A stretch of 64,000 bases of DNA from Gordonia crocea (GCF_009932435.1 NZ_BJOU01000019.1:186001-250000); one strand, 5' to 3'; positions 9,044-21,239 are shown, counted from the stretch's first letter. Program-made: numbers and translations. Notes: generated by a model from the letters alone, not told the origin.

Positions 9044-9685
9044 TTAGGCGAGGAGTTCGGCGGCCAGACCCGGCACCGGGTCGCCGCTGAGCACCCGCCA
9101 CGGCGACACCCACTGCGCAGCGGCGAGGCCTCGATAGGCCTCGTCGACGCGCGCCTGCAACGCCGCGTCGCGCTCGTAGCGGTCGCGGTCGCGGCCGGCA
9201 TCGGTCTCGGCCCGGTCGACGGCCCGCTGCGCGGCCACCTCGACCGGCACGCCGAGAAACAGTTGCCAGTCGGGGACCGGCAGGTCGAAGCGGTCGAACT
9301 CCAGCGCGCGCACCCACTCGGTGGCGGCGACCGCCGCACCCGTCGACCGCTCGGCAACGCGCGCCGCGGTGTAGGCGGCGTTGGAGGCGACGTAGCGGTC
9401 GGCGACGACGACGTCGTTCTCGGCGATCAGCGAGCGCAGCGCCGGTGCCGCCTCCCGCCGGTCGAGGGCGAAAAGCAGCGCCATCGCGTACGCGCTGTCG
9501 GTGACGTCGCCGTGGAAGCCGCGCAATGCCTCGGCGCTGAGATCGGCATGCACGGATTCGCCGTAGCGGGGAAAGGCGATGGTGGCCACGCGAACCCCGT
9601 CGGCCTCCCACCCTCGGCGCAGCCCGTCGACGAGGGTGCGTTTCCCGGCTCCGTCGATTCCCTCGACGGTGATGAAAGTTGCCAC
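9044..9685 (-). CDS. tmk: dTMP kinase (thymidylate kinase)
   Basis: 213 residues. It phosphorylates dTMP to dTDP in thymidine nucleotide synthesis. The P-loop reads E-G-I-D-G-A-G-K-R-T at residues 8-17, matching the mycobacterial form in which K-R-T replaces the usual K-S/T. A D-R-Y motif follows in V-V-A-D-R-Y-V-A-S-N. GTG 9685 gives the expected start V-A-T-F-I-T-V-E-G; an upstream extension to 9790 has no family support. The gene is convergent with sahH and divergent from mtrA. In M. tuberculosis and Corynebacterium, from memory, all of these genes run the same way, so tmk appears inverted here. Confidence 0.92.
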   Translation of the reverse strand: MATFITVEGIDGAGKRTLVDGLRRGWEADGVRVATIAFPRYGESVHADLSAEALRGFHGDVTDSAYAMALLFALDRREAAPALRSLIAENDVVVADRYVASNAAYTAARVAERSTGAAVAATEWVRALEFDRFDLPVPDWQLFLGVPVEVAAQRAVDRAETDAGRDRDRYERDAALQARVDEAYRGLAAAQWVSPWRVLSGDPVPGLAAELLA

Positions 9686-9793
9686 GGTGCACGACCCTAC
9701 CGAGTGCGCACGGCCGTGTCCGGCGGTGCCCGGGCAGACGTGATGGCGCGCGTTGCGCCGTCGTCGGCCCGGCGCGTCGATACCGCCCAAAAG

Positions 9794-9809
9794 GTCACGG
9801 AAGTGTCAC
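9794..9809 (+). promoter_or_regulatory. Possible MtrA autoregulatory direct repeat
   Basis: Two GTCAC half-sites, 9794-9798 and 9805-9809, are 11 bases apart start to start and end one base before the mtrA ATG. MtrA is known to bind loosely conserved GTCAC direct repeats and to regulate its own gene. The spacing here is one helical turn rather than the more usual 9-base repeat. The position over the start codon fits repression or a leaderless promoter just upstream. Confidence 0.4.
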
Positions 9810-9810
9810 T

Positions 9811-10497
9811 ATGGAGCGCATGAAGCCACGTGTCCTCGTCGTCGATGACGATGCCGCTCTCGCGGAGATGCTGACCATCGTGCTTCGCGGTGAGGGCTTC
9901 GAGCCGTTCCACGTCGCCGACGGGACCCAGGCGCTGACCGCGGTGCGTGAAATCCGACCCGACCTCGTGTTGCTCGACTTGATGCTGCCGGGGATGAACG
10001 GCATCGACGTCTGCCGCGTGCTGCGCCAGGACTCGGGTGTGCCGATCGTGATGCTGACCGCCAAGTCCGACACGGTCGACGTGGTGCTGGGGCTTGAATC
10101 CGGCGCCGACGACTACATGGTCAAGCCCTTCAAGCCCAAGGAACTGGTGGCGCGCATCCGGGCCCGGCTGCGCCGCACCGACGACGAGCCCGCCGAGATG
10201 CTGTCGATCGGCCCGGTGGAGATCGACGTGCCGGCGCACAAGGTGACCCGCGACGGACAGCCGATCTCGTTGACCCCGTTGGAGTTCGACCTCCTCGTCG
10301 CGCTCGCGCGCAAGCCCCGCCAGGTGTTCACCCGCGACGTCCTGCTCGAGCAGGTGTGGGGCTACCGGCACCCGGCTGACACGCGCCTGGTGAACGTGCA
10401 CGTGCAGCGGCTGCGCGCCAAGGTGGAGACGGATCCGGAGAACCCGGAGATCGTCCTGACCGTGAGGGGTGTCGGCTACAAAGCCGGGCCGCCGTGA
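9811..10497 (+). CDS. mtrA: DNA-binding response regulator MtrA
   Basis: 228 residues, the same length as the M. tuberculosis protein. The receiver domain (about 1-120) has the acidic pair D13-D14, phospho-acceptor D56 in L-L-D-L-M-L-P-G, and a conserved lysine in M-V-K-P-F-K-P-K. The OmpR/PhoB-type winged helix (about 130-226) ends in [12 protein letters not shown]. MtrA controls cell-wall, division and dnaA-region genes in Mycobacteriales and is usually essential. I start at ATG 9811 (M-E-R-M-K-P-R) because this matches the known N-terminus; ATG 9820 is an alternative. mtrB overlaps its stop by four bases (GTGA). Confidence 0.97.
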   Translation: MERMKPRVLVVDDDAALAEMLTIVLRGEGFEPFHVADGTQALTAVREIRPDLVLLDLMLPGMNGIDVCRVLRQDSGVPIVMLTAKSDTVDVVLGLESGADDYMVKPFKPKELVARIRARLRRTDDEPAEMLSIGPVEIDVPAHKVTRDGQPISLTPLEFDLLVALARKPRQVFTRDVLLEQVWGYRHPADTRLVNVHVQRLRAKVETDPENPEIVLTVRGVGYKAGPP

Positions 10498-12161
10498 CCG
10501 AGCGTTCCGGTCGGGGCCGCGCCTCCCGTCCGCGCCGCCCCAACAGTGCCGCGGTCCGGCTGCGTCGAACCCTGACCACCCTGGGCCACCGCTTCGGCGG
10601 GGTCTGGCGGCGCTCCCTCCAACTGCGCATCGTCGTATCGACCCTCGCACTGTCGTTGGTCGTGCTGCTCATTTTGGGATTCGTCCTGATGTCGCAGATC
10701 ACCAACAGCCTGCTCGACGCCAAACTGGGTGCCGCGGAAGAGGAGATCGACCGGGCCCGCGTCGTCGTCGAGCGCGACCTGGCCAGTCCCGATCCCAGTA
10801 CCCCGGTGATCGCCCGGCTGCGCCAGACCCGTGCCCTGCTGACCGAGCGCGACACCGGCGAATCGGGCAGCGGGTCGCGCGCGGTCGGCGCCTTCGACAC
10901 GGTGCTCCTCGTGCGCAGCCCCGGCGCGAGCACCGACGACACCGGCGTCGGACCGGTCGCCGCGATCCCGCAGAACCTGCGCATGATGATTCAGAGCGGG
11001 CAGGTCGCCTACCAGTATTCGAAGGTGGAGACGACCGGTGGGGCGAACACCGCCGCCCTGTTGATCGGCACCCCGACGAATGCGGCGGTCCCCGGACTGG
11101 AGCTGTACCTGGTCTTCCCGTTGAGCGCCGAGGAGGACACGGTCACCCTGGTGCTGCGGACGTTGGCCACCGGCGGCGTCGTCCTCCTGGGGTTGTTGGC
11201 GGCGATCGCCTGGTTGGTGTCGCGCCAGGTCGTGCTCCCGGTGCGGTCGGCGGCCCGGGTGGCAGTGCGCTTCGCCAGCGGCCGGCTCTCCGAGCGGATG
11301 CCGGTGCGCGGTGAGGATGACATGGCGCGGCTGGCGATGGCGTTCAACGACATGGCCGAGAGCCTGCAGCGGCAGATCACCCACCTCGAGGAGTTCGGCG
11401 GCCTGCAGCGCCAGTTCACCTCCGACGTCTCCCACGAGTTGCGGACCCCGCTGACCACCGTGCGGATGGCTTCGGACCTGCTCTACGAGGGCCGCGACGA
11501 CCTCGACCCGGTGCGCAAACGCTCGGTCGAGCTGCTCGACAAGGAGCTCGACCGGTTCGAGACCCTCCTCACCGAACTGCTGGAGATCTCCCGCCACGAC
11601 GCGGGCATGGCCGAACTCGCGGCCGAGCAGATGCCGATGACGATTCCCATCGATGCTGCGCTGCAGACCGTGCGCCACCTCGCCGACGAGACCGGGACCG
11701 AACTGGTCATCGACCTCCCGGCGGAGCCGGTGGTGGCCGAGATCGACCCGCGCCGCGTCGAGCGCATCTTGCGCAACCTGCTCGCCAACGCGATCGACCA
11801 CTCCGAGCAGCGCCCTGTCACACTGACGATGCGGACCGACGGCGATGCGGTGGCGGTCACCGTCCGCGACCGCGGAGTCGGGTTGCGCCCCGGAGAGGAG
11901 AAGTTGGTGTTCAACCGGTTCTGGCGCTCGGACCCGTCGCGCTACCGGCGTTCCGGCGGCACCGGGCTCGGATTGGCGATCAGCGTCGAGGACGCCCACC
12001 TGCACGCCGGGCGGTTGGAGGCGTGGGGAGAACCGGGGCAGGGGGCGAACTTCCGCCTCACCCTGCCGCTCAAGCGGGGGCACAAGCTCCTGGGCAGCCC
12101 GTTGCCGTTGCGCCCGGTCGACGTCCGGACGTCGGGGCCGACGACGGGGGACGGCCGGTGA
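10494..12161 (+). CDS. mtrB: Sensor histidine kinase MtrB
   Basis: 555 residues, the partner kinase of MtrA. A basic cytoplasmic N-terminus is followed by TM1 (about 44-66), an extracytoplasmic sensor region, TM2 (about 222-243), a HAMP domain, a HisKA domain with phospho-accepting H314 in S-H-E-L-R-T-P-L-T, and a HATPase domain with N-box [10 protein letters not shown] and G-boxes D-R-G-V-G-L and G-G-T-G-L-G-L. The GTG start overlaps the mtrA stop and its own stop overlaps the lpqB start, giving a fully coupled mtrA-mtrB-lpqB operon. Confidence 0.97.
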   Translation: MTERSGRGRASRPRRPNSAAVRLRRTLTTLGHRFGGVWRRSLQLRIVVSTLALSLVVLLILGFVLMSQITNSLLDAKLGAAEEEIDRARVVVERDLASPDPSTPVIARLRQTRALLTERDTGESGSGSRAVGAFDTVLLVRSPGASTDDTGVGPVAAIPQNLRMMIQSGQVAYQYSKVETTGGANTAALLIGTPTNAAVPGLELYLVFPLSAEEDTVTLVLRTLATGGVVLLGLLAAIAWLVSRQVVLPVRSAARVAVRFASGRLSERMPVRGEDDMARLAMAFNDMAESLQRQITHLEEFGGLQRQFTSDVSHELRTPLTTVRMASDLLYEGRDDLDPVRKRSVELLDKELDRFETLLTELLEISRHDAGMAELAAEQMPMTIPIDAALQTVRHLADETGTELVIDLPAEPVVAEIDPRRVERILRNLLANAIDHSEQRPVTLTMRTDGDAVAVTVRDRGVGLRPGEEKLVFNRFWRSDPSRYRRSGGTGLGLAISVEDAHLHAGRLEAWGEPGQGANFRLTLPLKRGHKLLGSPLPLRPVDVRTSGPTTGDGR

Positions 12162-13966
12162 CTGCGGGCCGGCGGATGGTCGCCGGACACCGGCGCCGGG
12201 TACTGGTGATGGCCATCGCGGCGACGATCGGCCTCGCCCTGAGCGGGTGTGTGGCGATCCCCAATGACTCGCCCCCGCAACCGTTGAAGAGCTTCGAACG
12301 CCGCCCCGACGCCAAGCCGCTGCCCAAGCCGACTGCCGCCATGGACCCCGAGGCCCTGGTCTACGGCTTCCTCAAGGCGACCGCCGACCCCAGCGCGGCG
12401 CATTCGGCGGCGCGGGCCTTCCTGACGACGGAGAACGGGGCGAGGTGGGACGACCGGGGCGACGCCGCCGTGCTGAGCAACGTGAACGTGCTGATCGATT
12501 CGCGCACCGACACCGCCGCGACGGTCCGCGTCACCGGGGACAACACCGCGACGATGAAGGTCAACGGACAGTTGCTCCCCGCCACGGGGCGGATCGAGAC
12601 GACGTTCCGACTCACCCGGACGCCGGTGGGTTGGCGCATCGACGGCCCGCTGGCGCCCGGGGTCATGATCGACCGCACCCAGTTCGAGGCGACCTATCGG
12701 TTGGTGACGCTCTACTTCACCGACCGCGGCCGGTCCCGGCTGATCGGCGATCCGCGGTGGTTCTACATCGGCCAGACCGGAGCGGCCTCGGTGGCGGCCC
12801 GGCTGCTCGCCGGTCCCAGCCTCGACCTGGCCTCCGCCACCGCGTCGGCGATACCGGCGACGGCGGAGTTGGGGCCGGTGACCCAACGCCACGGCGGCGG
12901 GGTCCAGATCGACCTGCGGAACGCGGGCACGCCGTCGGCCCCGGAGCGGTCGCTGCTGGCCGCGCAACTGGTGTGGACGCTGAGCAGTGTGGACGCCCCC
13001 GCGCCGTACGCGATCACCCTCGACGGGGCGCCGTTGCTGCCCGACCATCCCGACGGCCTGCGTCTCGCCGACGTCGAACGCTATTCGCCGACCGGGACGT
13101 CGGGTCAAGCGGATCGGCTGGCGGTGATCAGCGGCGGCCGGCTCAACGACGTCGTCGACGGGCGGCTCGATCCGGTCCGGGGCGACCTCAACGACGGGAA
13201 CCAGGTCGCGTCGGCCGGTCTGAGCGCGGACCGCACCCGCGTCGCGGCCGTGCGCATGGTCCGTCCGGCCGGCACCACGCCCACCCCGGCCCCCGGTGCT
13301 CCGCCGGCCGCACCGACACCGGCGCCCGGACCGGCCCGGACGCAACTGGTGACCGGCGCGTTCGGCGGGGACATGCAGACCCTCACCTCGGGGGCGACGA
13401 TCACCCGGCCGAGTTTCGGCGCCGCCAACTCGGTGTGGGCGGTGGTCGACGGCAAACCGACCCGCTGGTCGATCGCCGACGGGGTGCGCACCGCGGTCGC
13501 CGACACCGCCGCGTTGTCGGCGGTGGCGCACGGCCCGATCACCGACCTCCAGGTCTCGCCCGACGGGGTCCGCGCGGCGCTGATCGTCGCCGGGCAGGTG
13601 CTGTTCGCCATCATCGACGAGCGGGAGGACGGCCAGGTGGCCCTCGCCCATCCGCGGTTCGCGGCGTACAACATCGGCAACCGCGCCGTCGCGCTGGATT
13701 GGGCGTCGCCGACGACGCTCGTCGTGGCCCGTGATGCCACCGAGTCCCCGGTCACCCAGGTGCCGGTGTCGGGTTTGCCCGCGGCGGGCCTGGGGTCGGG
13801 GAACTTGGCACCGCCGGTGCACGCCGTGGCGGCGAACCTGTCCTCCACCTACGTGGCCGACACCCGCGGGGTGCTGGTTTTGACGACCAGTTCGGGTAAC
13901 CGCGACCAGACGTGGGCCGATGTGCCGGCCGCCAAGGGGGCCGACATCATCCCGGTGCTGCCCTAG
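12158..13966 (+). CDS. lpqB: Lipoprotein LpqB, accessory to MtrAB
   Basis: 602 residues. A signal peptide ends in the lipobox L-S-G-C with the lipidated cysteine at about residue 31. A GerMN-type domain occupies roughly residues 160-330. A C-terminal beta-propeller-like region follows a Pro/Thr-rich linker (around 360-390: T-P-T-P-A-P-G). LpqB binds the outer part of MtrB and modulates signalling in mycobacteria. GTG 12158 overlaps the mtrB stop as GTGA, which decides the start. It is convergent with comF; only 35 bases separate the stops and no 21-bp repeat occurs there. Confidence 0.93.
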   Translation: MTAGRRMVAGHRRRVLVMAIAATIGLALSGCVAIPNDSPPQPLKSFERRPDAKPLPKPTAAMDPEALVYGFLKATADPSAAHSAARAFLTTENGARWDDRGDAAVLSNVNVLIDSRTDTAATVRVTGDNTATMKVNGQLLPATGRIETTFRLTRTPVGWRIDGPLAPGVMIDRTQFEATYRLVTLYFTDRGRSRLIGDPRWFYIGQTGAASVAARLLAGPSLDLASATASAIPATAELGPVTQRHGGGVQIDLRNAGTPSAPERSLLAAQLVWTLSSVDAPAPYAITLDGAPLLPDHPDGLRLADVERYSPTGTSGQADRLAVISGGRLNDVVDGRLDPVRGDLNDGNQVASAGLSADRTRVAAVRMVRPAGTTPTPAPGAPPAAPTPAPGPARTQLVTGAFGGDMQTLTSGATITRPSFGAANSVWAVVDGKPTRWSIADGVRTAVADTAALSAVAHGPITDLQVSPDGVRAALIVAGQVLFAIIDEREDGQVALAHPRFAAYNIGNRAVALDWASPTTLVVARDATESPVTQVPVSGLPAAGLGSGNLAPPVHAVAANLSSTYVADTRGVLVLTTSSGNRDQTWADVPAAKGADIIPVLP

Positions 13967-14001
13967 TTCTACTGACCCGGGACGTTGGGTACGGCGGCGC
14001 C

Positions 14002-14706
14002 TCAGTCGGCGGCCGCGATCGCGAGGACCACCGCCACCGGCACGCCGCGGCGGGCGAGGATTCGCACCGATTCGGCCGCGGTGCTCCCGGTGGTGACGAC
14101 GTCGTCGAGGAGCACGACGACGTCGTCGGGCGAAAGTTCCAGCGACCGTAGGTGATTGGTGTCGCACCGGATCGAGCCGTGGAGGTTCGCCCGGCGGGCG
14201 CCGGCATCGAGGCCGGCCGAGTCGCGCACCCAGCCGCCGGTGTGCAACACCGGTGCGACGACCACCCGCGAGCCCAGGCGGCGCGCGGCGGCGCGCGCGT
14301 ACGCCGTCACCGGATCGCCTCCGCGTCGGCGGGCCGCGACGGCGCGCGTGGGTGCGGGGACCAGGACGAGGCGCGGCGCGTCGGGCAGTTCCCGCCACCG
14401 GAAGAGGGTGACCGCGGCACGCGCCAGGGAGTGTCCGATCGGGTCGACGAGGTCGCGGCGCCCGTGTTCCTTGACGGCGATGATCGCGGCGCGCAGCGGG
14501 CCGCGGTAGGGGCCCAAGACCCAGACGGCGGCCGCGACGGGGGTCGCCGGCTCGACGAGGCGCGGGACGTCGGCGAGGCTGCGCGCGCAGCGCGGGCACC
14601 ACGGCGTCTCGGGGGTGCCGCAGCCGCCGCAGACCACGGGGGCGACCAGATCGGCCAGCGCGCGTGCCAGCTCGGCGGGCGTGAATCGATGGGTCGACCC
14701 CTCCAC
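14002..14706 (-). CDS. ComF-family phosphoribosyltransferase-like protein
   Basis: 234 residues. An N-terminal zinc-ribbon-like region has two cysteine pairs (C-G-G-C and C-P-R-C, residues 26-40). It is followed by a type I phosphoribosyltransferase fold whose PRPP loop is V-L-L-D-D-V-V-T-T-G-S-T near residue 195. ComF proteins take part in natural transformation in some bacteria, but in Mycobacteriales the role is unproven. The orthologue (Rv3242c, from memory) lies at the same place between lpqB and hpf. It is divergent from hpf, leaving a 225-base region for both promoters. Confidence 0.88.
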   Translation of the reverse strand: MEGSTHRFTPAELARALADLVAPVVCGGCGTPETPWCPRCARSLADVPRLVEPATPVAAAVWVLGPYRGPLRAAIIAVKEHGRRDLVDPIGHSLARAAVTLFRWRELPDAPRLVLVPAPTRAVAARRRGGDPVTAYARAAARRLGSRVVVAPVLHTGGWVRDSAGLDAGARRANLHGSIRCDTNHLRSLELSPDDVVVLLDDVVTTGSTAAESVRILARRGVPVAVVLAIAAAD

Positions 14707-14868
14707 CCGAGCCCCCCTCGTCGGCCGATGATCACAATCACACCATTGCGGGCGCGTTCAGTGGGGCAAAACCTGGCAGGCCGACGGGGAGGCGACTACG
14801 GTCGAGATCAACATCCCCGCCCCGCACACGGAGGCGCTACCTGGGAGGTGAGGCCGCTGACACTTCGG

Positions 14869-14888
14869 TGCCAGCCGCCCGGCTGGCA
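14869..14888 (+). promoter_or_regulatory. Perfect inverted repeat upstream of hpf
   Basis: TGCCAGCC (14869-14876) and GGCTGGCA (14881-14888) form a perfect eight-base stem with a GCCC loop, ending 43 bases before the hpf ATG. It may be an operator or an RNA hairpin in the leader. TAGCTAGAT immediately downstream could supply a -10 element, in which case the repeat would sit over the -35 region. The choice between these is open. Confidence 0.4.
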
Positions 14889-14931
14889 TAGCTAGATCGT
14901 TCGAGTTGTTCCGCCAGTAGGAGGAAGTTGT

Positions 14932-15678
14932 ATGTCGTCCGTCATTCACCGCAAAGGTCAGCGCGAGCCGAAGGTCACCCGGCGCGAGGGGGAGCAACCG
15001 TTCGACGCCGAGGCCGCCTTCACCCGCCCGCCGGGCACGGTCATTTCGGCAGAGCCGGCCGAACCGAACGCGGCGGTGAACTTCTCCGGGCGCAACGTCG
15101 AGATTCCCGAGCACTACCAGGTGTACGTGCGGGACAAACTGGCCCGGCTGGAGCGGCTCAACCCGGCCATCTTCCGGTTCGACGTGCAGCTTTACCACGA
15201 GCGCAACCGGCGCCAGTCCAAGGCGTGCCAGCAGGTGGAGATCACCGCCACCGGCAAGGGGCCGGTGGTCCGCGCGCAGGCCGGCGGGGAGAACTTCTAC
15301 GCCGCACTGGAGTTGGCGCTGGACCGGATGGAGTCACGGCTGCGGCGGACCAAGACGCGCCGCGAGGTCCATTACGGACTGCGGACACCGACGTCGCTGG
15401 CCGAGGCGACCGCCACCGGTGCGGGCGACCTGGCCGGCAGTGCGGCGGATTCGGTGGCCGAGGCGGACGTGGACCGGTACGCGGTGGACGACCACGAGCC
15501 GGGGCAGATCGTCCGCGTCAAGGAACACCCGGGCGAGCCGATGACCGTTGATGACGCGCTGTACGAGATGGAACTCGTCGGGCACGACTTCTTCCTGTTC
15601 CTCGACAAGGAGACCGACCGCCCGTCGGTCGTCTATCGCCGGCACGCGTTCGACTACGGCCTGCTCCGGTTGGTGTGA
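14932..15678 (+). CDS. hpf: Ribosome hibernation-promoting factor, long form
   Basis: 248 residues. The N-terminal HPF/RaiA domain (about 45-150) contains N-F-S-G-R-N-V-E-I-P and the basic R-R-T-K-T-R-R surface near its end. The C-terminal dimerisation domain (about 192-248) contains M-T-V-D-D-A-L-Y-E-M-E-L-V-G-H-D-F-F and ends A-F-D-Y-G-L-L-R-L-V. Long HPF joins two 70S ribosomes into inactive 100S dimers or inactive monomers in stationary phase or hypoxia. A very strong AGGAGGAAG precedes the ATG. It sits directly before secA, as in other Mycobacteriales. Confidence 0.95.
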   Translation: MSSVIHRKGQREPKVTRREGEQPFDAEAAFTRPPGTVISAEPAEPNAAVNFSGRNVEIPEHYQVYVRDKLARLERLNPAIFRFDVQLYHERNRRQSKACQQVEITATGKGPVVRAQAGGENFYAALELALDRMESRLRRTKTRREVHYGLRTPTSLAEATATGAGDLAGSAADSVAEADVDRYAVDDHEPGQIVRVKEHPGEPMTVDDALYEMELVGHDFFLFLDKETDRPSVVYRRHAFDYGLLRLV

Positions 15679-15683
15679 CGAGG

Positions 15684-15703
15684 GGCGCCGCTCCGGCGGC
15701 GCC
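15684..15703 (+). terminator. Hairpin after hpf, probable terminator
   Basis: GGCGCCGC (15684-15691), TCCG loop, GGCGGCGCC arm ending at 15703 (GCGGCGCC, 15696-15703). The perfect eight-base GC stem starts six bases after the hpf stop. There is no U-tract, so efficiency is uncertain. Confidence 0.45.
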
Positions 15704-15771
15704 GCTCTAACCGACGTGCTGGCGCACGCGTCCCTGTTGTTCCGTACCATGTCAGAGGGTTCGGTGTGAGT

Positions 15772-15789
15772 GCCCCCGGGTCCGGGGGC
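15772..15789 (+). promoter_or_regulatory. Hairpin in the secA leader
   Basis: GCCCCCGG (15772-15779) and CCGGGGGC (15782-15789) pair as a GC-only stem. A TACCAT hexamer at 15745-15750 is a plausible -10, which would place the hairpin about 15 bases into a leader of roughly 77 bases. SecA expression is regulated through its leader in other bacteria by different means. Any role here is inference. Confidence 0.35.
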
Positions 15790-15833
15790 GCCGATCGGGC
15801 CAGACACTCACGGTTACACACAAGGGATTGCCA

Positions 15834-18614
<2,781 letters not shown>

Positions 18615-18671
18615 ATCGACGGTATTTCGGATCGCAGGGAACCGAACGGCGTTGCGCTGCGTCCCAGTTAT

Positions 18672-19235
18672 ATGGAGACCAGTCGCGTCGTGGTCCGGCC
18701 CGCGCCCAGGTTCGAACACCCGGGACGCTGGGCGGTGGAATGCGGGTGCACCGCACCGGTCCCGGTTGAGGAGACGGCAGCGGACCGTCGCGCCGACGAT
18801 CCGGTCGCGGCCACCCGGGCCGTCGCGGACCGGACCCCGGCGCCCGGTCCGCCGGCGGCGCAGTTGGCCTCGGCCCGCGCGTTCGCCGTCGCGGCGATGA
18901 CGGTGGTGCTCGAGGTGATCGACCGTCGGCGGCCCGTCGGCGCACTGGACCCGTTCGTCGCCGCGCCGGTGGCCGACCATGTGATCGCGCGCGGCAAGGC
19001 GCGCCACGAATCACGCGCGCTGCCCGGGTCCTCGGCTCCGGGCCTGCGGCTGCGGCGGGTGCACATCCAACTCGGGGTCGACGGCGCGGCCGAGTTTTTC
19101 GGCAGCTACACCTGCGGCGACCGGGTCCGCGCCTTCGCCGGCCGCATGGGTGTGCCCCCGCGCGGACCGCGCCGGCGGGGCCGGGCCGGTGGCGGGGTGC
19201 CGGCCTGGCAGGTGCAGGGCTTGATGTTGGGCTGA
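18672..19235 (+). CDS. Rv3235/DUF6459-family protein
   Basis: 187 residues with a variable Ala/Pro/Arg-rich first half and a conserved C-terminal half (about 60-187). The latter contains the helical A-V-A-A-M-T-V-V-L-E-V-I-D-R-R-R-P and the core L-R-L-R-R-V-H-I-Q-L. This matches the small Rv3235-type family found just after secA1 in Mycobacteriales. It has no signal peptide and its function is unknown. The following WS/DGAT-like gene starts 47 bases later. The basic, Gly-rich C-terminus (R-R-R-G-R-A-G-G-G) may bind nucleic acid or protein; that is speculation. Confidence 0.75.
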   Translation: METSRVVVRPAPRFEHPGRWAVECGCTAPVPVEETAADRRADDPVAATRAVADRTPAPGPPAAQLASARAFAVAAMTVVLEVIDRRRPVGALDPFVAAPVADHVIARGKARHESRALPGSSAPGLRLRRVHIQLGVDGAAEFFGSYTCGDRVRAFAGRMGVPPRGPRRRGRAGGGVPAWQVQGLMLG

Positions 19236-19282
19236 TGATGCTCGCCTCTGATTGCGTGTCGGGCCGATAGGATCGCGTCATC

Positions 19283-20716
19283 ATGGTGAACCGGCTTACT
19301 CCGCGCGAAGCGATGTATTACTTCCTCGACGAGGGCTCCTCGACCGTGCATGTCGGCGCGCTCATCATCGTCGATCCCACCGCCGACGGCGCCGAGCCCG
19401 GGTTGGACTACCAGTCGTTGGTGTCGCTGATCGAGGGTCGCATCCAGCTCGCGCCGCGCTACCGGCAACTCGTCAAGCCGGTCGTCCTCGGTTTGGCGCG
19501 CCCGGTCTGGGTCGACGACCCGGACTTCGACATCAACTTCCACGTCCGACGGGCCGGGCTGCCGCGGCCGGGTGCCACCGAGCAACTGCAGGACCTCGTC
19601 GGCCGGATCCTGTCGCGGCCGCTGGACCCGCAGCGCCCGTTGTGGGAGATGTATCTGATCGAAGGGCTGGCCGACGGGGCGATGGCCATCCTGACCAAGA
19701 CGCACCGGTGCGTCCTGGGCCCCGATTCCCCGGAGCTGTCGGGATTGCTGCTCGACGCCGAACCGGAGTTCGGCGAGCCCGCCGAGGACATCTGGTTGCC
19801 GACGCGGGCGCCGAGCCAGGCCCAACTCGCGGTGGATGCGATCGCCGAGGGGTTGGCCCGGCCCGGGGAACTCGTGGAGAGCATCGTCGGGAACGGACCC
19901 GTCGGCGGGTTGCGCGACCTGGTGACGTCGACGGCCAGCCGGGCCACCGAGGCGATCTCGCAGGTCACCAATTCGGCGCCGCCCAGCCGGTTGAACCAGG
20001 CCACGACGTCGACGCGCAGCTTCGCCGTCGCGTCGATCCCGGTCGCCGAGGCCGCCCGGGTCGCCGAGCAGTACCGCTGCGGCCAGCGCGATGTGGAACT
20101 GGCCGTCGTCACCGGGGTGTTGCGCCGCTGGATGCTCTCGTTCACCGACACCCTCGGTGCCGGGGCGACCGTGCGCGTGGTCCTGCCGATCGGTTCGCGT
20201 CCCGCCGACGACGAGGCCGATTCCGGAACCGGGCGGCCGCGCGACGGTTGGTTCGGGGAGGACGGGCCGGGGTTCGTCACCGATCTGCCGGTCGGCGAGG
20301 CGAATCCGACGGTGGTCCTGGCGCAGGTCGCCGGGCTGGCGACGCGCAACGCGCAGTCCGCGTCGCGGCAGACCACGCGGGTCAGTCCGCTGCTGCCGGA
20401 TTTGGGTGTGGTCCCGTTCGGCGACGCGGCCGCGCGGTTCTTCACCAGTTGGAACCGGCACACCTACAACCTGCCGATCGCCGTGGTGGCGACGCCGATC
20501 GGACAGCGGTGGGTGCGCGGCGTGCCGGTGCGGGAGCTGTTCGGGATCCCGGCGCTGCTGGCCAACCGGGCGTTGGCCATCGCCGTGATGACCTATGCCG
20601 ACCACATCGAGTTCGCCTACCTCGGCGACCGCGGCGTGATGTCGGACCTGCCCGCCCTCGTCGACTACACCCACGACGCCTTCGATGAGATCACCGACGC
20701 CGAGGGAGGTCGATGA
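19283..20716 (+). CDS. WS/DGAT-family protein with degenerate active site (Tgs3-like)
   Basis: 477 residues with the wax ester synthase/diacylglycerol acyltransferase fold: N-terminal L-T-P-R-E-A-M-Y-Y-F-L-D-E, then R-P-L-D-P-Q-R-P-L-W-E-M-Y-L-I-E-G-L. The catalytic HHxxxDG motif should follow, but residues 138-145 read T-K-T-H-R-C-V-L-G. Only one histidine (H141) and the glycine remain, and the aspartate is leucine. The C-terminal half retains the structural S-N-style and P-I-type segments. It is probably inactive as an acyltransferase, or has another role. It sits at the Rv3234c/Rv3233c position. A TAGGAT hexamer lies nine bases before the ATG. Confidence 0.85.
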   Translation: MVNRLTPREAMYYFLDEGSSTVHVGALIIVDPTADGAEPGLDYQSLVSLIEGRIQLAPRYRQLVKPVVLGLARPVWVDDPDFDINFHVRRAGLPRPGATEQLQDLVGRILSRPLDPQRPLWEMYLIEGLADGAMAILTKTHRCVLGPDSPELSGLLLDAEPEFGEPAEDIWLPTRAPSQAQLAVDAIAEGLARPGELVESIVGNGPVGGLRDLVTSTASRATEAISQVTNSAPPSRLNQATTSTRSFAVASIPVAEAARVAEQYRCGQRDVELAVVTGVLRRWMLSFTDTLGAGATVRVVLPIGSRPADDEADSGTGRPRDGWFGEDGPGFVTDLPVGEANPTVVLAQVAGLATRNAQSASRQTTRVSPLLPDLGVVPFGDAAARFFTSWNRHTYNLPIAVVATPIGQRWVRGVPVRELFGIPALLANRALAIAVMTYADHIEFAYLGDRGVMSDLPALVDYTHDAFDEITDAEGGR

Positions 20717-20717
20717 C

Positions 20718-21239
20718 GTGCGGGTCTACCTGCCGGCAACGCTCGCGATGCTGCAATCGCTCAATGAGACAGGCGAATTCACGCCGGTGGGCGGTACGGC
20801 CTTCGCGCTGACCCCGGCCCTGCGGGAGGCGTACACCGCCGGCGACGACGAGGAACTCGCCGAGGCGGCGCTTCGTGAAGCCGCCCGGGCGAGCCTGCGG
20901 TTGCTCGGCGCGGACGAACCCGAGACCGACGAGGAGCACGACGGGGCGTCGCTACCGCCGCGGCGCGTCGTGGTGGCCGCCGACGTCGAGCAGGTGGCGC
21001 TGCGGCCGGATCTGGACGCCGCGGTGGTCAAGGTGACCGGTGTGGTGCCGCGGTCGGCGATCGCCGCGGTGCATGTCGACGGGGCCGACGCCGAAGCCGC
21101 GGTGCGGGCCGCGGTGGCCGCGGTGGACGCGGCCGACCTGGGCGATCTCGATGCGGAACTTGCGATCGGCGATGCCGAAGATTTCGACCTGGGTTGGTAC
21201 GCCACCCAGGAGCTGCCGTTCCTGCTGGAATTGTTGTAG
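20718..21239 (+). CDS. Rv3231c/DUF6912-family protein
   Basis: 173 residues opening with R-V-Y-L-P-A-T-L-A-M-L, the conserved start of the family, and ending in L-P-F-L-L-E-L-L. The protein is acidic (several E/D-rich stretches, about 45-80). It is predicted alpha/beta, with three short V-x-V strands, and has no signal peptide. GTG 20718 lies two bases after the WS/DGAT stop and follows GGGAGGT, so the two genes form a pair, as in mycobacteria. The function is unknown. The ppk2 gene that lies between the corresponding genes in M. tuberculosis, from memory, is absent. Confidence 0.8.
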   Translation: MRVYLPATLAMLQSLNETGEFTPVGGTAFALTPALREAYTAGDDEELAEAALREAARASLRLLGADEPETDEEHDGASLPPRRVVVAADVEQVALRPDLDAAVVKVTGVVPRSAIAAVHVDGADAEAAVRAAVAAVDAADLGDLDAELAIGDAEDFDLGWYATQELPFLLELL

